Below are positions 1 through 10,057 of a stretch of 64,000 nt of DNA, in pieces. Made by a program: the position numbers and the translations under genes. Under the pieces are notes generated by a model. It worked only from the letters and a program-made list of their open reading frames with translations. It made no database searches and had not been told where the DNA came from. Origin of the DNA: Streptomyces sp. NBC_00344 (lineage in GTDB: Bacteria; Actinomycetota; Actinomycetes; Streptomycetales; Streptomycetaceae); assembly GCF_036088315.1 (NCBI RefSeq), contig NZ_CP107996.1:5823001-5887000 (forward strand), read 5' to 3'. How positions within the stretch are numbered: position 1 is the stretch's first letter; each line of letters opens with the position of its first letter.

Positions 1-867
1 ACCGACCCGTACGGCGGGCTCGCCATCCGGTACGGCCAGCCCGAGCGCAATCTGCTCCTGCCCGGCGGCCGCGAGGTGCTGGTCTCCGCGCGGTACATAC
101 GCGAGCACCCCACAGGCCCGGTGCGCCGGCTGGTGGTTTCCATCCGGGGCACCGAGGCGCGCCGGCGCACCGAACGCAGCCACGCCGAGCTGATAGCCAC
201 GGTCGCGCACGAACTGCGCTCCCCGCTGACCTCGGTCAAGGGCTTCACCGCGACCCTGCTGGCCAAGTGGGAACGGTTCACGGACGACCAGAAGCGGCTG
301 ATGCTGGAGACCGTCGACGCCGACGCCAACCGCGTCACCCGGCTGATCGCCGAACTGCTCGACATCTCGCGCATCGACTCGGGTCGCCTCGAGCTGCGCC
401 GCCAGCCGGTCGACGTCGTGGCGGCCGTCGGACGGCACATCCAGGGGCACACCGCTTCGGGGCAGGACCCGGACCGCTTCCTGGTCCGTATCCAGCAGCC
501 GCTGCCCGACCTCTGGGCGGATCCCGACAAGATCGACCAGGTCCTCGGCAACCTGCTGGAAAATGCGGTGCGCCACGGCGAGGGAACCGTCACGATCGAG
601 GTGTCCGCAGCCTCCGCGAAGAACGACGAGAAGGGAACGGGCGTCACGGTGACCGACGAGGGCCCCGGCATTCCCGAGGAGTCGATGAGCCGCGTCTTCA
701 CCCGTTTCTGGCGGGGCAGCAAGCGTGGCGGGACCGGGCTCGGCCTCTACATCGTCAAGGGGATCGTCGAGGCGCACGGCGGGACGATCACGGTCGGCCG
801 GGGGCCCTGCGGCGGCGCAGAGTTCCGATTTATTCTGCCCGTCGGCGCTCCGGCCTACCTCTCCTGA
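1..867 (+). CDS. Sensor histidine kinase, C-terminal part (5' end outside window)
   Basis: Coding is open from base 1, so the N-terminal sensor part is missing and only about 288 residues are seen. The kinase core is complete. The H-box is HELRSPLTSVKGF, with the phospho-accepting His near nt 211. The N-box reads KIDQVLGNLLENAVRHG, the G1 box DEGPGIP and the G2 box GTGLGLYIVKGIVEAHGG, the HATPase_c order. It autophosphorylates on His and should pass phosphate to a response regulator, which is not in the visible part. Upstream residues (LPGGREVLV, VRRLVVSIRGTEARRRTERSH) look like the end of a PAS/linker segment. It reads toward pheS, about 120 nt downstream. The signal it senses cannot be inferred. 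Confidence 0.9.
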   Translation, partial: TDPYGGLAIRYGQPERNLLLPGGREVLVSARYIREHPTGPVRRLVVSIRGTEARRRTERSHAELIATVAHELRSPLTSVKGFTATLLAKWERFTDDQKRLMLETVDADANRVTRLIAELLDISRIDSGRLELRRQPVDVVAAVGRHIQGHTASGQDPDRFLVRIQQPLPDLWADPDKIDQVLGNLLENAVRHGEGTVTIEVSAASAKNDEKGTGVTVTDEGPGIPEESMSRVFTRFWRGSKRGGTGLGLYIVKGIVEAHGGTITVGRGPCGGAEFRFILPVGAPAYLS

Positions 868-902
868 GCAGCCCGCGGGCTTCTTCGCCTCCGCGCGGCC
901 TT

Positions 903-938
903 TAGACTCGGCACGTGGCACGTTTGCGTCCTTGACGT
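903..938 (+). promoter_or_regulatory. Possible pheST promoter with a 6-codon leaderless leader ORF
   Basis: A TAGACT -10-like hexamer (903-908) lies 6 nt before a GTG (915) that opens a six-codon frame (V-A-R-L-R-P, stop at 933-935). This is the usual geometry of a Streptomyces leaderless start. The frame has no Phe codons, so a Phe-sensing attenuator like E. coli pheM is not supported. The rest of the leader up to pheS at 990 shows no clear hairpin. The promoter call is by eye only. Confidence 0.3.
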
Positions 939-989
939 CGCTGTCGGCGAGCAGGTCGCCTCAGCCAGCAATCGGAAGTACGGGAAGAG

Positions 990-2117
990 ATGTCGGCACC
1001 GAACAAGTCGTACGACCCTGTTGAGGTCGAGGCACTGAAACCGGAAGAGATCGAGCGCATGCGGAGCGAGGCGCTGGCCGCCTTCGCCGCCGCGGGCGAC
1101 CTCGACGCGCTCGCACACGCGAAGACCGCACACACCGGGGGCACCTCGCCGCTGGCGCTCGCCAACCGCGAGATCGGTGCGCTGCCTCCGCAGGCCAAGG
1201 CCGACGCGGGCAAGCGCGTGGGCATGGCACGCGGCGCCGTGAACAAGGCCCTCGCGGCCCGGCAGGCGGAGCTGGAGGCCGAGCGCGACGAGCGGGTCCT
1301 GGTCGAGGAGGCGGTGGACGTCACACTGCCCTACGACCGCACGCCGGCCGGCGCCCGCCACCCGCTGACCACGTTCATGGAACGGGTCGCCGACATCTTC
1401 GTCGCCATGGGCTACGAGATCGCGGAGGGCCCGGAGGTCGAGGCGGAGTGGTTCAACTTCGACGCCCTGAACTTCACGCCCGACCACCCCGCCCGGCAGA
1501 TGCAGGACACCTTCTTCGTCCAGGGCCCCGAGGGCACGGAGGGTGACGAGTCCGGTGTCGTGCTGCGTACGCACACCTCGCCCGTCCAGGCCCGCACGCT
1601 GCTCGACCGTGAGCCCCCCGTCTACGTGGTCTGCCCGGGGCGGGTCTACCGCACCGACGAGCTGGACGCCACGCACACCCCGGTCTTCCACCAGATCGAG
1701 CTGCTCGCCGTGGACGAGGGCCTGACCATGGCCGACCTCAAGGGCACCTTGGACCACATGGTGCAGGCGCTCTTCGGGCAGGACATGACCACCCGGCTGC
1801 GCCCGAACTACTTCCCGTTCACCGAGCCGTCCGCCGAGATGGACATGCAGTGCTATGTCTGCCGCGGCGCCTCGGTGGGCAATCCCGACCGACCCTGCCG
1901 CACCTGCTCGAGCGAGGGCTGGATCGAGCTGGGCGGCTGCGGCATGGTCAACCCCAAGGTGCTGACCGCCTGTGGTGTCGACCCGCAGAAGTACAGCGGA
2001 TTCGCCTTCGGGTTCGGCATCGAACGGATGCTGATGTTCCGCCACAACGTCGAAGACATGCGAGACATGGTCGAGGGTGACATCCGTTTCACCCGGCCGT
2101 TCGGGATGGAGATCTGA
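990..2117 (+). CDS. pheS: Phenylalanine--tRNA ligase alpha subunit
   Basis: Cytoplasmic class II aminoacyl-tRNA synthetase alpha subunit; with PheT it forms the (alpha-beta)2 enzyme that charges tRNA-Phe. The protein has 375 residues, slightly above the usual 330-350. The first ~100 residues are the coiled-coil tRNA-binding arm. Motif 2 is visible as [20 protein letters not shown], and motif 3 as [19 protein letters not shown] near the C-terminus. ATG 990 follows a GGGAAGA ribosome binding site (982-988). The stop overlaps the pheT start by one base (TGATG), so the two subunits are translationally coupled. Confidence 0.97.
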   Translation: MSAPNKSYDPVEVEALKPEEIERMRSEALAAFAAAGDLDALAHAKTAHTGGTSPLALANREIGALPPQAKADAGKRVGMARGAVNKALAARQAELEAERDERVLVEEAVDVTLPYDRTPAGARHPLTTFMERVADIFVAMGYEIAEGPEVEAEWFNFDALNFTPDHPARQMQDTFFVQGPEGTEGDESGVVLRTHTSPVQARTLLDREPPVYVVCPGRVYRTDELDATHTPVFHQIELLAVDEGLTMADLKGTLDHMVQALFGQDMTTRLRPNYFPFTEPSAEMDMQCYVCRGASVGNPDRPCRTCSSEGWIELGGCGMVNPKVLTACGVDPQKYSGFAFGFGIERMLMFRHNVEDMRDMVEGDIRFTRPFGMEI

Positions 2118-4642
2118 TGCGGGTCCCGCTTTCCTGGCTGCGGGAGTACGTCGATCTCCCCGCCACCGAGACCGGCCGTGACGTTCAGGCCAAGCTGGTC
2201 GGCGTCGGCCTCGAGGTCGAAACGGTCGAGCAGATCGGCGCCGGCCTCAAGGGCCCACTGGTCGTCGGACAGGTACTCACCATCGAGGAGCTGGAGGGCT
2301 TCAAGAAGCCCATCCGCTTCTGCACCGTTGACGTCGGTACGGCCAACGGCACCGGCGAGCCGCAGGAGATCGTCTGCGGTGCCCGCAACTTCGCGGTCGG
2401 CGACCACGTCGTGGTGGTCCTGCCGGGCGCGGTGCTGCCCGGCGACTTCGCCATCGCCGCACGCAAGACGTACGGCAGGACATCGCACGGCATGATCTGC
2501 TCCGGCGACGAGCTGGGCATGGGCGACGACGGTTCGCACGGCATCATCGTGCTGCCTCCCGGCCATGAAACAGGCACCGACGCGATCGAGCTGCTCGAGC
2601 TGGTGGACGAGGTCCTGGACATCGCCGTCACACCCGACCGCGGATACGCCCTCTCCATCCGCGGAGTCGCACGGGAGACGGCCGTCGCCTACGGGCTGCC
2701 GCTGAGTGACCCGGCGTTGCTCGATGTCCCCGCGCCGAATGCGCACGGCTACCCGGTGAAGATCGCCGACCCGCGGGGCTGCGACCGTTTCACCGCGCGT
2801 ACCGTCACCGGGCTCGACCCCGAGGCCCGTACGCCGGTCTGGCTGCAGCGCAGGCTGCAGAAGGCCGGGATGCGGCCGGTTTCACTCGCCGTCGACATCA
2901 CCAACTACGTGATGCTGGAGCTCGGCCAGCCGCTGCACGCCTACGACCGCACCCGGATCGACGGCCCGATCGGTGTGCGCAGGGCGGCGCAGGGCGAGAA
3001 GTTCACCACCCTCGACGGCACGGCGCGCGTTCTCGACGCCGAGGACCTCGTCATCACGGACAATCGCGGACCGATCGGCCTCGCGGGCGTGATGGGCGGT
3101 GCCAACACCGAGATCGCCGACGCCACGGCGGACCCCGGCACCGGCCGGGTCAGCGGTACCACCGATGTCGTCATCGAGGCCGCGCACTTCGACGCGCTCT
3201 CCATCTCGCGGACAGCCCGCCGGCACAGGCTGCCGTCCGAGGCGTCCAAGCGCTTCGAACGCGGAGTCGACCCGGAGGCCGCTTCGGCCGCTGCCCAGCG
3301 GACCGTGGACCTCCTGGTGCTGCTCGCGGGCGGCACCGCCGAGGCCGGCGTCACCGAGGTCATCGCACCGACCGCGCCGCGCTCCATCTCGATGCCGGCC
3401 GATCACCCCGACCGGGTGGCCGGCGTGCGGTACGGCCGTGAGACCGTCGTCCGCCGCCTCCAGCAGGTCGGCTGTGATGTGTACGGGCAGGACGAGCTGG
3501 TGGTCACCGTGCCGTCCTGGCGTCCGGACCTCGCCTACCCCAACGACCTGGCCGAAGAGGTCATCCGGCTCGAGGGGTACGAGAACCTCCCCTCGACCCT
3601 GCCGAAGCCACCGGCCGGCCGCGGGCTCACCGACCGGCAGCGGCTGCACCGCAGGACCGGCCGTGCGCTCGCCGGAGCCGGCTTCGTCGAAGCCCTGAAC
3701 TACCCGTTCATGGGCCAGGCGGTGCTCGACCAGCTCGGTCTCCCCGCCGACGACGCACGCCGCACCGCGGTCACGCTGGTCAACCCGCTCTCCGACGAGG
3801 AGCCGGCGCTGCGCACCTCGCTGCTGCCGGGTCTGCTCGGTGCGCTGCGGCGCAATGCCGGACGCGGGTCGCACGACCTGGCGCTCTTCGAGACCGGTCT
3901 GGTCTTCAGGCCCACCGGTCATGAGCACACCGCCGCGCGGCTGCCCGTCGACCGCCGTCCCACCGACGAGGAGATCGCCGGGATCAACGCCACGCTGCCG
4001 CGTCAGCCGCGCCGGGTCGCCACTGTCCTGGCCGGGGCCCGCGAGCAGTCCGGCTGGTGGGGCAAGGGCCGCCCGGCCGACTGGGCGGACGCCGTCGAGT
4101 CGGCCCGTACGGTGGCCCGCGAGGCCGGCGTCGAGCTGACCGTCCGCGGCGACCGGCACGAGCCGTGGCACCCGGGGCGCTGCGCCGCGCTGTACGTCAC
4201 GGTGGACGGCCAGGAGGTTCTCGCCGGTCACGCCGGTGAGCTGCATCCGCGTGCGATCAAGGCGCTCCATCTGCCGGAGCGCACCTGCGCGATGGAGCTC
4301 GAGCTCGATGTGCTGGAGCAGGGGACCGCTCCGCTCGTCGCCCCGCGTATCTCCGCGTTCCCGGTGGCCACCCAGGACGTCGCGCTGGTCGTGGCGGCCG
4401 GTGTGCGGGCCGCCGACGTGGAGGCCGCGCTGCGTGAAGGGGCGGGTGAACTCCTCGAATCGCTGCGGCTTTTCGATGTCTTCACCGGTGAGCAGATCGG
4501 TGAGGGCAACAAGTCCCTGGCCTATGCGCTGCGTTTCCGTGCGGGCGACCGCACCCTGACGGTCGACGAGGCCACAGCGGCACGCGACGCCGCGGTGGCG
4601 CTCGCGGCCGAGCGCACGGGGGCGGTGCTGCGCGGCGCGTGA
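2117..4642 (+). CDS. pheT: Phenylalanine--tRNA ligase beta subunit
   Basis: Large subunit of bacterial PheRS, 841 residues, the normal length. Domain order read from the sequence is an N-terminal EMAP-like tRNA-binding fold (about 40-150, with VGQVLTIEE), then B3/B4 editing (about 210-390), B5, a class II-like core without catalytic residues, and a C-terminal FDX-ACB anticodon-binding domain ([17 protein letters not shown] onward). It is coupled to pheS by a TGATG overlap. A strong hairpin at 4672-4709 closes the transcription unit. Confidence 0.97.
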   Translation: MRVPLSWLREYVDLPATETGRDVQAKLVGVGLEVETVEQIGAGLKGPLVVGQVLTIEELEGFKKPIRFCTVDVGTANGTGEPQEIVCGARNFAVGDHVVVVLPGAVLPGDFAIAARKTYGRTSHGMICSGDELGMGDDGSHGIIVLPPGHETGTDAIELLELVDEVLDIAVTPDRGYALSIRGVARETAVAYGLPLSDPALLDVPAPNAHGYPVKIADPRGCDRFTARTVTGLDPEARTPVWLQRRLQKAGMRPVSLAVDITNYVMLELGQPLHAYDRTRIDGPIGVRRAAQGEKFTTLDGTARVLDAEDLVITDNRGPIGLAGVMGGANTEIADATADPGTGRVSGTTDVVIEAAHFDALSISRTARRHRLPSEASKRFERGVDPEAASAAAQRTVDLLVLLAGGTAEAGVTEVIAPTAPRSISMPADHPDRVAGVRYGRETVVRRLQQVGCDVYGQDELVVTVPSWRPDLAYPNDLAEEVIRLEGYENLPSTLPKPPAGRGLTDRQRLHRRTGRALAGAGFVEALNYPFMGQAVLDQLGLPADDARRTAVTLVNPLSDEEPALRTSLLPGLLGALRRNAGRGSHDLALFETGLVFRPTGHEHTAARLPVDRRPTDEEIAGINATLPRQPRRVATVLAGAREQSGWWGKGRPADWADAVESARTVAREAGVELTVRGDRHEPWHPGRCAALYVTVDGQEVLAGHAGELHPRAIKALHLPERTCAMELELDVLEQGTAPLVAPRISAFPVATQDVALVVAAGVRAADVEAALREGAGELLESLRLFDVFTGEQIGEGNKSLAYALRFRAGDRTLTVDEATAARDAAVALAAERTGAVLRGA

Positions 4643-4671
4643 GCACCGCGACCGCTCGTAGCGGTGGCCGT

Positions 4672-4709
4672 CCGAGGGGCATGTCCGGATCTCCGGGCAT
4701 GCCCCTCGG
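4672..4709 (+). terminator. Intrinsic terminator after pheST
   Basis: Near-perfect 17-bp hairpin: CCGAGGGGCATGTCCGG pairs with CCGGGCATGCCCCTCGG (one G-T wobble) around an ATCT loop. It starts 30 nt after the pheT stop. No U-tract follows, as is usual in Streptomyces. Confidence 0.75.
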
Positions 4710-4873
4710 CTGTTGACGCACGGACGGCCGCTCCCGGCACTCGGGGATCGGGACCTCTGATCACTCGTTCGGGTGAGAAGCGCAGGTGATGTCCGCCAAC
4801 GGGTGCGAAGGGCCGACAGAATCGGTCCGCCCGATATCGACCCGCCCGATCAGAACTCGAGGGGGCTGACGTC

Positions 4874-6034
4874 ATGATCCGTGCGAAGGCCGCGGTCCGT
4901 GCGCGGGCCGCGATCCGTACGAGGGTGTGGCGCGGGACGGTCGTCCTCGGCCTCCCCGGGCTCTGGCTTCTGGTCGTGGTCGGCTGGGAGCTGATCTCCC
5001 CGCCGGTCAGCGACGGCGCGATCGCTCCTCGGCTCCTGTTCTGCGGCGTACTGCTCGCGCTGACCGGCTGCGTACTCGCGGGGGTGCGCATGGGTCCGCT
5101 GAGGGAACTGCGGCAGGTCCGCGAGGTCGCCTACGCGGCCCAACGGGTGCTGCTGCGTCCGCTGCCCGCCCGGATCGACGGACTGTCCGTCGCGGCAGGT
5201 CAGCTCTCGGTGTCACGTGGCGCGATGGTGGGCGGCGATCTGTACGAGGCGCTGTCGACCGCTCACGGTGTGCGGCTGGTGATCGGGGATGTTCGGGGGC
5301 ACGGTCTTGGCGCCATCGGCGCGGTGGCCGCGGTGCTCGGCAGCTTCCGCGAGGCGGCCCATGACGAGCCCGAACTGGCGGGCGTGGCACGCCGGCTGGA
5401 GCGCGCGCTGGAACGCCACCTGCGGGAGCGGGCGCGCACCGAGCATCCGTCGGCGGGCGGCCCCGAGCCGGACCATCCCTCCGCCGAGGAGTTCGTCACC
5501 ATACTTCTCCTCGAAGTCGACGCCGAGGGTGAGGTGTCCGCGGTCAACTGCGGGCACCCGTGGCCCTATCGGCTCGGCAGGGACGCCCGGCAGCTCTCCG
5601 GTGCGGAGCCGCTGCCACCGCTGGGTACCTTCCCGCTGCCCGCCGGCGTCGCCGCGCACCGGTGTACCCGTCTGCTGCCGGGCGAGGCGCTTGTCCTGCA
5701 CACCGACGGCGCCACCGACGCACGGGACGCCGCAGGGCGGTTCTTCCGGCTGGACGAGGCACTGTCCGATGCCGCACGGGGTTCGCCGATCTCGCCGGCT
5801 TCGGTGATCCATGGTGTGCACCGGGCGCTGTTGCGCCACACCGGTGGCCGGCTCACCGACGATGTGGCGCTGCTCGTGCTGCACAACGACCGCTGCCGGA
5901 CGCCCGATCCGCCCGGCACGATGTGCGCCGTCCGTCCCGCCACGGAGCGCCGGGCGGTTCCGGCAGGACGGACGGCGCCGGGAGCGGGCCGTCGCACTGT
6001 ACGAGGGGGAGCCGACGGCCCGGCCGCCTCCTGA
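4874..6034 (+). CDS. Membrane-anchored PP2C-type (SpoIIE family) protein phosphatase
   Basis: 386 residues. Two hydrophobic segments at about 17-37 and 50-75 anchor a cytoplasmic PPM/SpoIIE phosphatase domain (about 95-340). Metal-binding and core motifs are visible: GGDLYE, IGDVRGHGLGAI, NCGHPWPYRL and LVLHTDGATDARD. Such enzymes dephosphorylate anti-anti-sigma factors or similar phosphoproteins. No anti-sigma partner is encoded next door. ATG 4874 follows a GAGGGGG ribosome binding site at 4859-4865. The last ~45 residues are Arg/Pro/Gly-rich and probably disordered. Confidence 0.88.
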   Translation: MIRAKAAVRARAAIRTRVWRGTVVLGLPGLWLLVVVGWELISPPVSDGAIAPRLLFCGVLLALTGCVLAGVRMGPLRELRQVREVAYAAQRVLLRPLPARIDGLSVAAGQLSVSRGAMVGGDLYEALSTAHGVRLVIGDVRGHGLGAIGAVAAVLGSFREAAHDEPELAGVARRLERALERHLRERARTEHPSAGGPEPDHPSAEEFVTILLLEVDAEGEVSAVNCGHPWPYRLGRDARQLSGAEPLPPLGTFPLPAGVAAHRCTRLLPGEALVLHTDGATDARDAAGRFFRLDEALSDAARGSPISPASVIHGVHRALLRHTGGRLTDDVALLVLHNDRCRTPDPPGTMCAVRPATERRAVPAGRTAPGAGRRTVRGGADGPAAS

Positions 6035-6102
6035 GAGGCAGTTCAGTCAATCGCCGACGGGCCCCGCAGGGGCAGTGGCGTGAACATCCCAGTACGAGCA
6101 CT

Positions 6103-6125
6103 CCGTTCACACCCCGTGTGAACGG
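6103..6125. promoter_or_regulatory. Perfect inverted repeat upstream of the NsdA-like regulator
   Basis: CCGTTCACAC and GTGTGAACGG form 10-bp arms around CCC. The repeat lies 44 nt upstream of the regulator start and just before a possible -10 box (TACGCT, 6134-6139). The position suits an operator, possibly for autoregulation. Inference only. Confidence 0.45.
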
Positions 6126-6168
6126 CGCTCCATTACGCTGAGCCCCACCGAGCCACCGGAGGGCCTTG

Positions 6169-7509
6169 ATGCTGCCCAATACCCTGCTCGACGCGCTGCT
6201 CGACGAGGCCGGCATGTCCCACGCCGGTTTGGCTGCCCGGGTCAATCGTGCGGGTGCCTCCCGCGGCTTGTCGCTGCGATACGAACACACCGCCGTCGCC
6301 CGGTGGCTGAAGGGCCAGCGGCCGCGGGGCCAAGTGCCCGATCTGCTCTGCGAGGTGCTCGCCGCCAGACTGCGCCGCACGCTGACTCTCGATGACGTGG
6401 GTCTGGGTGTGCCGGATGGCCCTGCGCCGTCGCAGGGCACGCCCCTCTCCGGATTCATGGAGCGGGCGGCGGCGCTGTGGCGCTCCGACGAACAGCAGCG
6501 CCCCCACATACTGGGCGCTGCGCCGGTCACGGGGACCCCGGCGGTGCTGCCGGTCTGGGAGTGGGAGAACCCGCCCGAGGACGTCGACGTCTCGCGGGAC
6601 GGCCCGACCCGGGTCAGCCTCGCGGACACCGAGACCCTGCGGGCGGCCCGCGCCCACTATGAGCTGATGTACCGGAAGGCGGGGGGTATCGCGACCCGCG
6701 CCCGGGTCGTCAGATTCCTGAACTTCGAGACCGCGCCGCTGCTGCGCGGCAGTTACAGCGATGCCACCGGGCGTCAACTGCTCCGGGCCGCAGGGGGTTT
6801 GGTGGCCATCGCGGGTATCTGTGCCTACGACTCCGATGCGCAGGGGCTCGCCCAGCGCTACTTCCACCAGGCACTGCGCCTGGCCAAGGCCAGCGGTGAC
6901 CGCGGGCTCGGTGCCTACGTGGTCGCGCTCCTCGTCAACCAGGCACTGTTCATGGGCGAATACCGGCAGGCGGTGGCCTTCGCGGAGGCGGCGCTGCGAG
7001 CAGCGGGCCGGGAGCTCACCCCGGCGCTGGGGACCGATCTCCACGCGATGCAGGCCAAGGCGTATGCGTGTCTCGGCGACGCGAGCAGCGCGATGTCCTG
7101 CATCCGGCGCGCCGAGGCGGCTGCCGGTCGGATCAGCTCGGGCGCCGAGCCGGACGAGACCGGCTACGTCCAGCCGGGTCTGGTCAATGTGCAGGTCGCG
7201 GAGGCGCTGCTCAGACTGGGTGATCTGCCGGCCGCCCGTGCGCAGGCCGTCGCGGCGGCCGACGCTCCGGCGCACGACCGGGGCCGGGTGCACCGGCTGG
7301 CGACCCTCGCCCAGATCGAGTTGCGGCAGGGGGAGGCCGACCGTGCGGTCGCCACCGCAGTCGAAATGACCGTGCAGGCAAGGGGGATGGAGTCTCAGCG
7401 GCTGCGGGACCAGCTGAGGGCCGTACGCGGTCATCTGCTGGAGAGCGGCTTCGGAAGGGCCGATGAGGCGGCCGCTCTCATCGACGGGGCTCTGCGCGTT
7501 CCCCTCTGA
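6169..7509 (+). CDS. NsdA/NsdB-like TPR transcriptional regulator
   Basis: 446 residues. The N-terminal ~80 residues form a helix-turn-helix-like region (LLDEAGMSHAGLAARVNRAG ... YEHTAVARWLKGQRPRG) with the 'ARWLKGQ.P' pattern seen in Streptomyces NsdA-type regulators. The remainder (about 150-440) is alpha-helical and TPR-like, rich in Ala/Leu helices such as GLAQRYFHQALRLAKASGD. Family members affect sporulation and antibiotic production in Streptomyces. ATG 6169 is preferred over TTG 6166 because the GGAGGG ribosome binding site (6158-6163) is correctly spaced only for the ATG. A perfect inverted repeat lies upstream. Target genes are unknown. Confidence 0.75.
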   Translation: MLPNTLLDALLDEAGMSHAGLAARVNRAGASRGLSLRYEHTAVARWLKGQRPRGQVPDLLCEVLAARLRRTLTLDDVGLGVPDGPAPSQGTPLSGFMERAAALWRSDEQQRPHILGAAPVTGTPAVLPVWEWENPPEDVDVSRDGPTRVSLADTETLRAARAHYELMYRKAGGIATRARVVRFLNFETAPLLRGSYSDATGRQLLRAAGGLVAIAGICAYDSDAQGLAQRYFHQALRLAKASGDRGLGAYVVALLVNQALFMGEYRQAVAFAEAALRAAGRELTPALGTDLHAMQAKAYACLGDASSAMSCIRRAEAAAGRISSGAEPDETGYVQPGLVNVQVAEALLRLGDLPAARAQAVAAADAPAHDRGRVHRLATLAQIELRQGEADRAVATAVEMTVQARGMESQRLRDQLRAVRGHLLESGFGRADEAAALIDGALRVPL

Positions 7510-7560
7510 CCCCGCTACTGCTGCGATGTTGCCATCAACTTGTCGGAAGGTGGCAGAACT

Positions 7561-8091
7561 GTGCAGTGGATGAACTTAAGCGAACGAAACGTGTACAAGA
7601 ACCGCTGGTTCCAGGTGAATCTGGCGGATGTCGAACTCCCGGACGGCGCCCATCTGGACCACTTCGTGATCCGGCTGCGCCCTGTGGCGGTGGCCACCGT
7701 CGTCAACGACGCCAATGAGGTACTGCTGCTCTGGCGGCACCGGTTCATCACGGACAGCTGGGGCTGGGAGCTCGCGGCGGGAGTCGTCGAGGACGGTGAG
7801 GCGATCGAAGCCGCTGCGGCCCGCGAGATGGAGGAGGAGACGGGCTGGCGGCCCGGTCCGCTCCGGCATCTGCTCACCGTCGAACCCTCCAACGGGCTCA
7901 CCGACGCACGGCATCATCTCTACTGGTCGGACCTGGGCACCTACACGGGGCAACCGGTGGACGCCTTCGAGTCATCGCGCCGTGCGTGGATTCCGCTCAA
8001 GCTGGTCCCCGACATGATCGCCCGGGGTGAGGTTCCCGCGGCGAACATGGCGGCCGGGCTGCTGATGCTGCACCACCTGCGCCTGGGCTGA
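7561..8091 (+). CDS. NUDIX hydrolase
   Basis: 176 residues. The Nudix box is clear: GVVEDGEAIEAAAAREMEEE followed by TGW, matching GX5EX7REUXEEXGU. These enzymes cleave a nucleoside diphosphate linked to another moiety with Mg2+. The layout (substrate strand VELPDGAHLDHFVIR, then VATVVNDANEVLLLWRHRF) resembles ADP-sugar/ADP-ribose pyrophosphatases, but the substrate is not proven. GTG 7561 is chosen because GGAAGG (7545-7550) lies 10 nt upstream; an in-frame TTG at 7540 would place this site inside the gene. Confidence 0.88.
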   Translation: MQWMNLSERNVYKNRWFQVNLADVELPDGAHLDHFVIRLRPVAVATVVNDANEVLLLWRHRFITDSWGWELAAGVVEDGEAIEAAAAREMEEETGWRPGPLRHLLTVEPSNGLTDARHHLYWSDLGTYTGQPVDAFESSRRAWIPLKLVPDMIARGEVPAANMAAGLLMLHHLRLG

Positions 8092-8109
8092 GCCCGGTCC
8101 GCCGGGAAG

Positions 8110-8144
8110 CGGGTGCGGGGCGGCGCCGGCACGCCCCGCACCCG
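8110..8144. terminator. Bidirectional terminator between convergent genes
   Basis: Perfect 13-bp arms, CGGGTGCGGGGCG (8110-8122) and CGCCCCGCACCCG (8132-8144), with a 9-nt loop. It sits between the ends of the NUDIX gene (+) and the dehydrogenase gene (-). Confidence 0.75.
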
Positions 8145-8151
8145 TACCGCG

Positions 8152-9012
8152 TCAGGCGTAGGAGTAGAAGCCCGAGGCCGTCTTACGGCCCAGCCTGCCC
8201 GCGTCCACCATGCGCTGCAGCAGCGGGGGAGCGGCGTACAGTGGCTCCTTGTACTCCGCGTACATCGAGTCGGCGACCGATGCGACCGTGTCCAGGCCGA
8301 TCAGGTCGGTGAGCTTCAGCGGACCCATCGGATGGGCACAGCCCATCTCCATGCCGTTGTCGATGTCCTCACGGCTCGCGATACCCGACTCGAACATCCG
8401 GATCGCGGACAGCAGGTACGGGATGAGCAGGGCGTTGACCACGAAGCCCGAGCGGTCCTGGGCGCGGATGGCGTGCTTGCCGAGTATGTCCTGGACGAGT
8501 TCCTCGGAGCGCTTCACCGTCTCGTCGGACGTGGTCAGCGCCGGGATCAGCTCGACCAGCTGCTGCACCGGTGCGGGATTGAAGAAGTGGATGCCGATGA
8601 CCTGGTCGGGACGCGACGTCGCGACGGCCAGCTTCACCAGGGGGATGGACGAGGTGTTGGAGGCCAGGATCGCGTCCTGCCGGGTCACCACCTGGTCGAG
8701 TACCTGGAAGATCTCGGTCTTGACCTGCTCGTTCTCCACGACGGCCTCGATGACGAGATCGCGGTCGGCGAACTCCCCGAGATCGGTGGTGAACGTCAGC
8801 CGGCCGAGCGTCGCGTCGCGCTCCTCCTCGGTGATCTTGCCGCGCTCGGCGGCCTTCGAGAGAGAGTTGTGGAGTCGCGTACGTCCTATTTCCAGGGCCT
8901 CACCCGTGGTCTCGGCGACCTTCACCTCAAGGCCGCTGCGGGCGCACACCTCGGCGATTCCTGCGCCCATCTGGCCGCAGCCCACCACTCCGACGCGTTC
9001 GATGTCGGTCAC
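8152..9012 (-). CDS. 3-hydroxybutyryl-CoA / 3-hydroxyacyl-CoA dehydrogenase
   Basis: 286 residues. NAD(P)-dependent oxidation of (S)-3-hydroxyacyl-CoA to 3-ketoacyl-CoA, cytosolic. N-terminal Rossmann motif VGVVGCGQMGAGIAEVCARSG, catalytic-region motif GIHFFNPAPVQQLVELIPA, and C-terminal domain with RSGFVVNALLIPYL and the closing GRKTASGFYSYA. Length fits the single-domain PaaH/Hbd type. The start is placed at GTG 9012 because GAAAGG lies 6 nt upstream on the coding strand; an 18-codon longer frame has no such site. It is a single-gene unit with no other beta-oxidation genes beside it. Confidence 0.92.
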   Translation of the reverse strand: MTDIERVGVVGCGQMGAGIAEVCARSGLEVKVAETTGEALEIGRTRLHNSLSKAAERGKITEEERDATLGRLTFTTDLGEFADRDLVIEAVVENEQVKTEIFQVLDQVVTRQDAILASNTSSIPLVKLAVATSRPDQVIGIHFFNPAPVQQLVELIPALTTSDETVKRSEELVQDILGKHAIRAQDRSGFVVNALLIPYLLSAIRMFESGIASREDIDNGMEMGCAHPMGPLKLTDLIGLDTVASVADSMYAEYKEPLYAAPPLLQRMVDAGRLGRKTASGFYSYA

Positions 9013-9154
9013 ATCCAGCCTTTCGCAGATCGTCGCGGGCGAGTCCCCCGTATGGTTCCGGCGCACGCCCCGGCCCCAGACGTTACTCCTGACCTGCGCG
9101 TGGATGACGGCCCGGGTGAATCATGAAAAAGCGGGCACAAAGGGCGATATCTGT

Positions 9155-10057
9155 CTATCGCGTTCTTGATCGCTGAGTGACCGCGATGCATACCAGTACC
9201 GCGACGGCCGCCACCGGAGCGGCCACCGGCAGCCGCTCGCCGAGCAGCAGGACGGACCAGATCAGTGTCAGAAGCGGTTGACCCAGTTGCAGCTGGGAGG
9301 CCCTCGCCACGCCGATTCCGGCCATTCCCCGGTACCACACGACAAGTCCCAGAAACTGCGAACCGGCCGCCACCCAGGCGATTCCGGCAATGCTGTGCGC
9401 GGTGGGATGCACCGGTTCGAGGGTCAGCGCGATGACCGCGGCCGGGATCGCCAACGGCAGACAGATGATCAGTGCCCAGCCGATGACCCGCCAGCCCGGC
9501 ATCTCATGCGCGAGGCGTCCCCCCTCCGTGTAGCCGGCCGCGCAGACCAGCAGTGCGGCGAAGAGATACAGATCACCGGCGGAAACTGCGCCACCGGACT
9601 GCTGGACGGTGAAGGCGATCACCACGGCCGCTCCGGCCAGCGCGGAGATCCAGAAGGTCCTCGAGGGCCTCGATCCGGTCCGCAGCGCGGAGAGGGCCGC
9701 CGTGGTGAGCGGCAGCAGACCCACCACCACCGCCGCGTGCGAGGTGGTCGAGGTCTGCAGGGCCAGCGTGGTGAGCAGCGGAAAGCCCACGACCACGCCG
9801 CAGGCCACCACGGCAAGACCTGTCCAGTGACGCCGCTCCGGCGCCGGGGCGTGCAGGGCGAGCAGGGCGGCGCCCGCGATCAGAGCGGCGAGTACACATC
9901 GCACCGATACCAGCGACCAGGGTCCGAAGCCCTCAAGACCCCAGGCGGTCGCGGGAAAGGTGAGCGAAAAAGCGACGACGCCCAGCGCTGCCAGCAGGGT
10001 GCCGCTGCTGTTCACTGCTATCCGTGTGTCGACGGTAGCGCTATTCTGTACTGTCAT
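9155..10057 (-). CDS. EamA/DMT-superfamily transporter
   Basis: 300 residues with about ten hydrophobic segments, starting near residue 19 (LLAALGVVAFSLTFPATAW) and ending with a basic tail QRSRTR. The two five-helix halves are typical of EamA exporters, which move amino acids or other small metabolites outward. The gene is head-to-head with a MocR-type regulator, and the two start codons overlap by two bases at 10055-10058. The likely regulatory logic is that the MocR protein senses an amino acid or PLP and controls this exporter. A later GTG start (residue 15, AVNSSG) is possible. The substrate is unknown. Confidence 0.85.
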   Translation of the reverse strand: MTVQNSATVDTRIAVNSSGTLLAALGVVAFSLTFPATAWGLEGFGPWSLVSVRCVLAALIAGAALLALHAPAPERRHWTGLAVVACGVVVGFPLLTTLALQTSTTSHAAVVVGLLPLTTAALSALRTGSRPSRTFWISALAGAAVVIAFTVQQSGGAVSAGDLYLFAALLVCAAGYTEGGRLAHEMPGWRVIGWALIICLPLAIPAAVIALTLEPVHPTAHSIAGIAWVAAGSQFLGLVVWYRGMAGIGVARASQLQLGQPLLTLIWSVLLLGERLPVAAPVAAVAVLVCIAVTQRSRTR

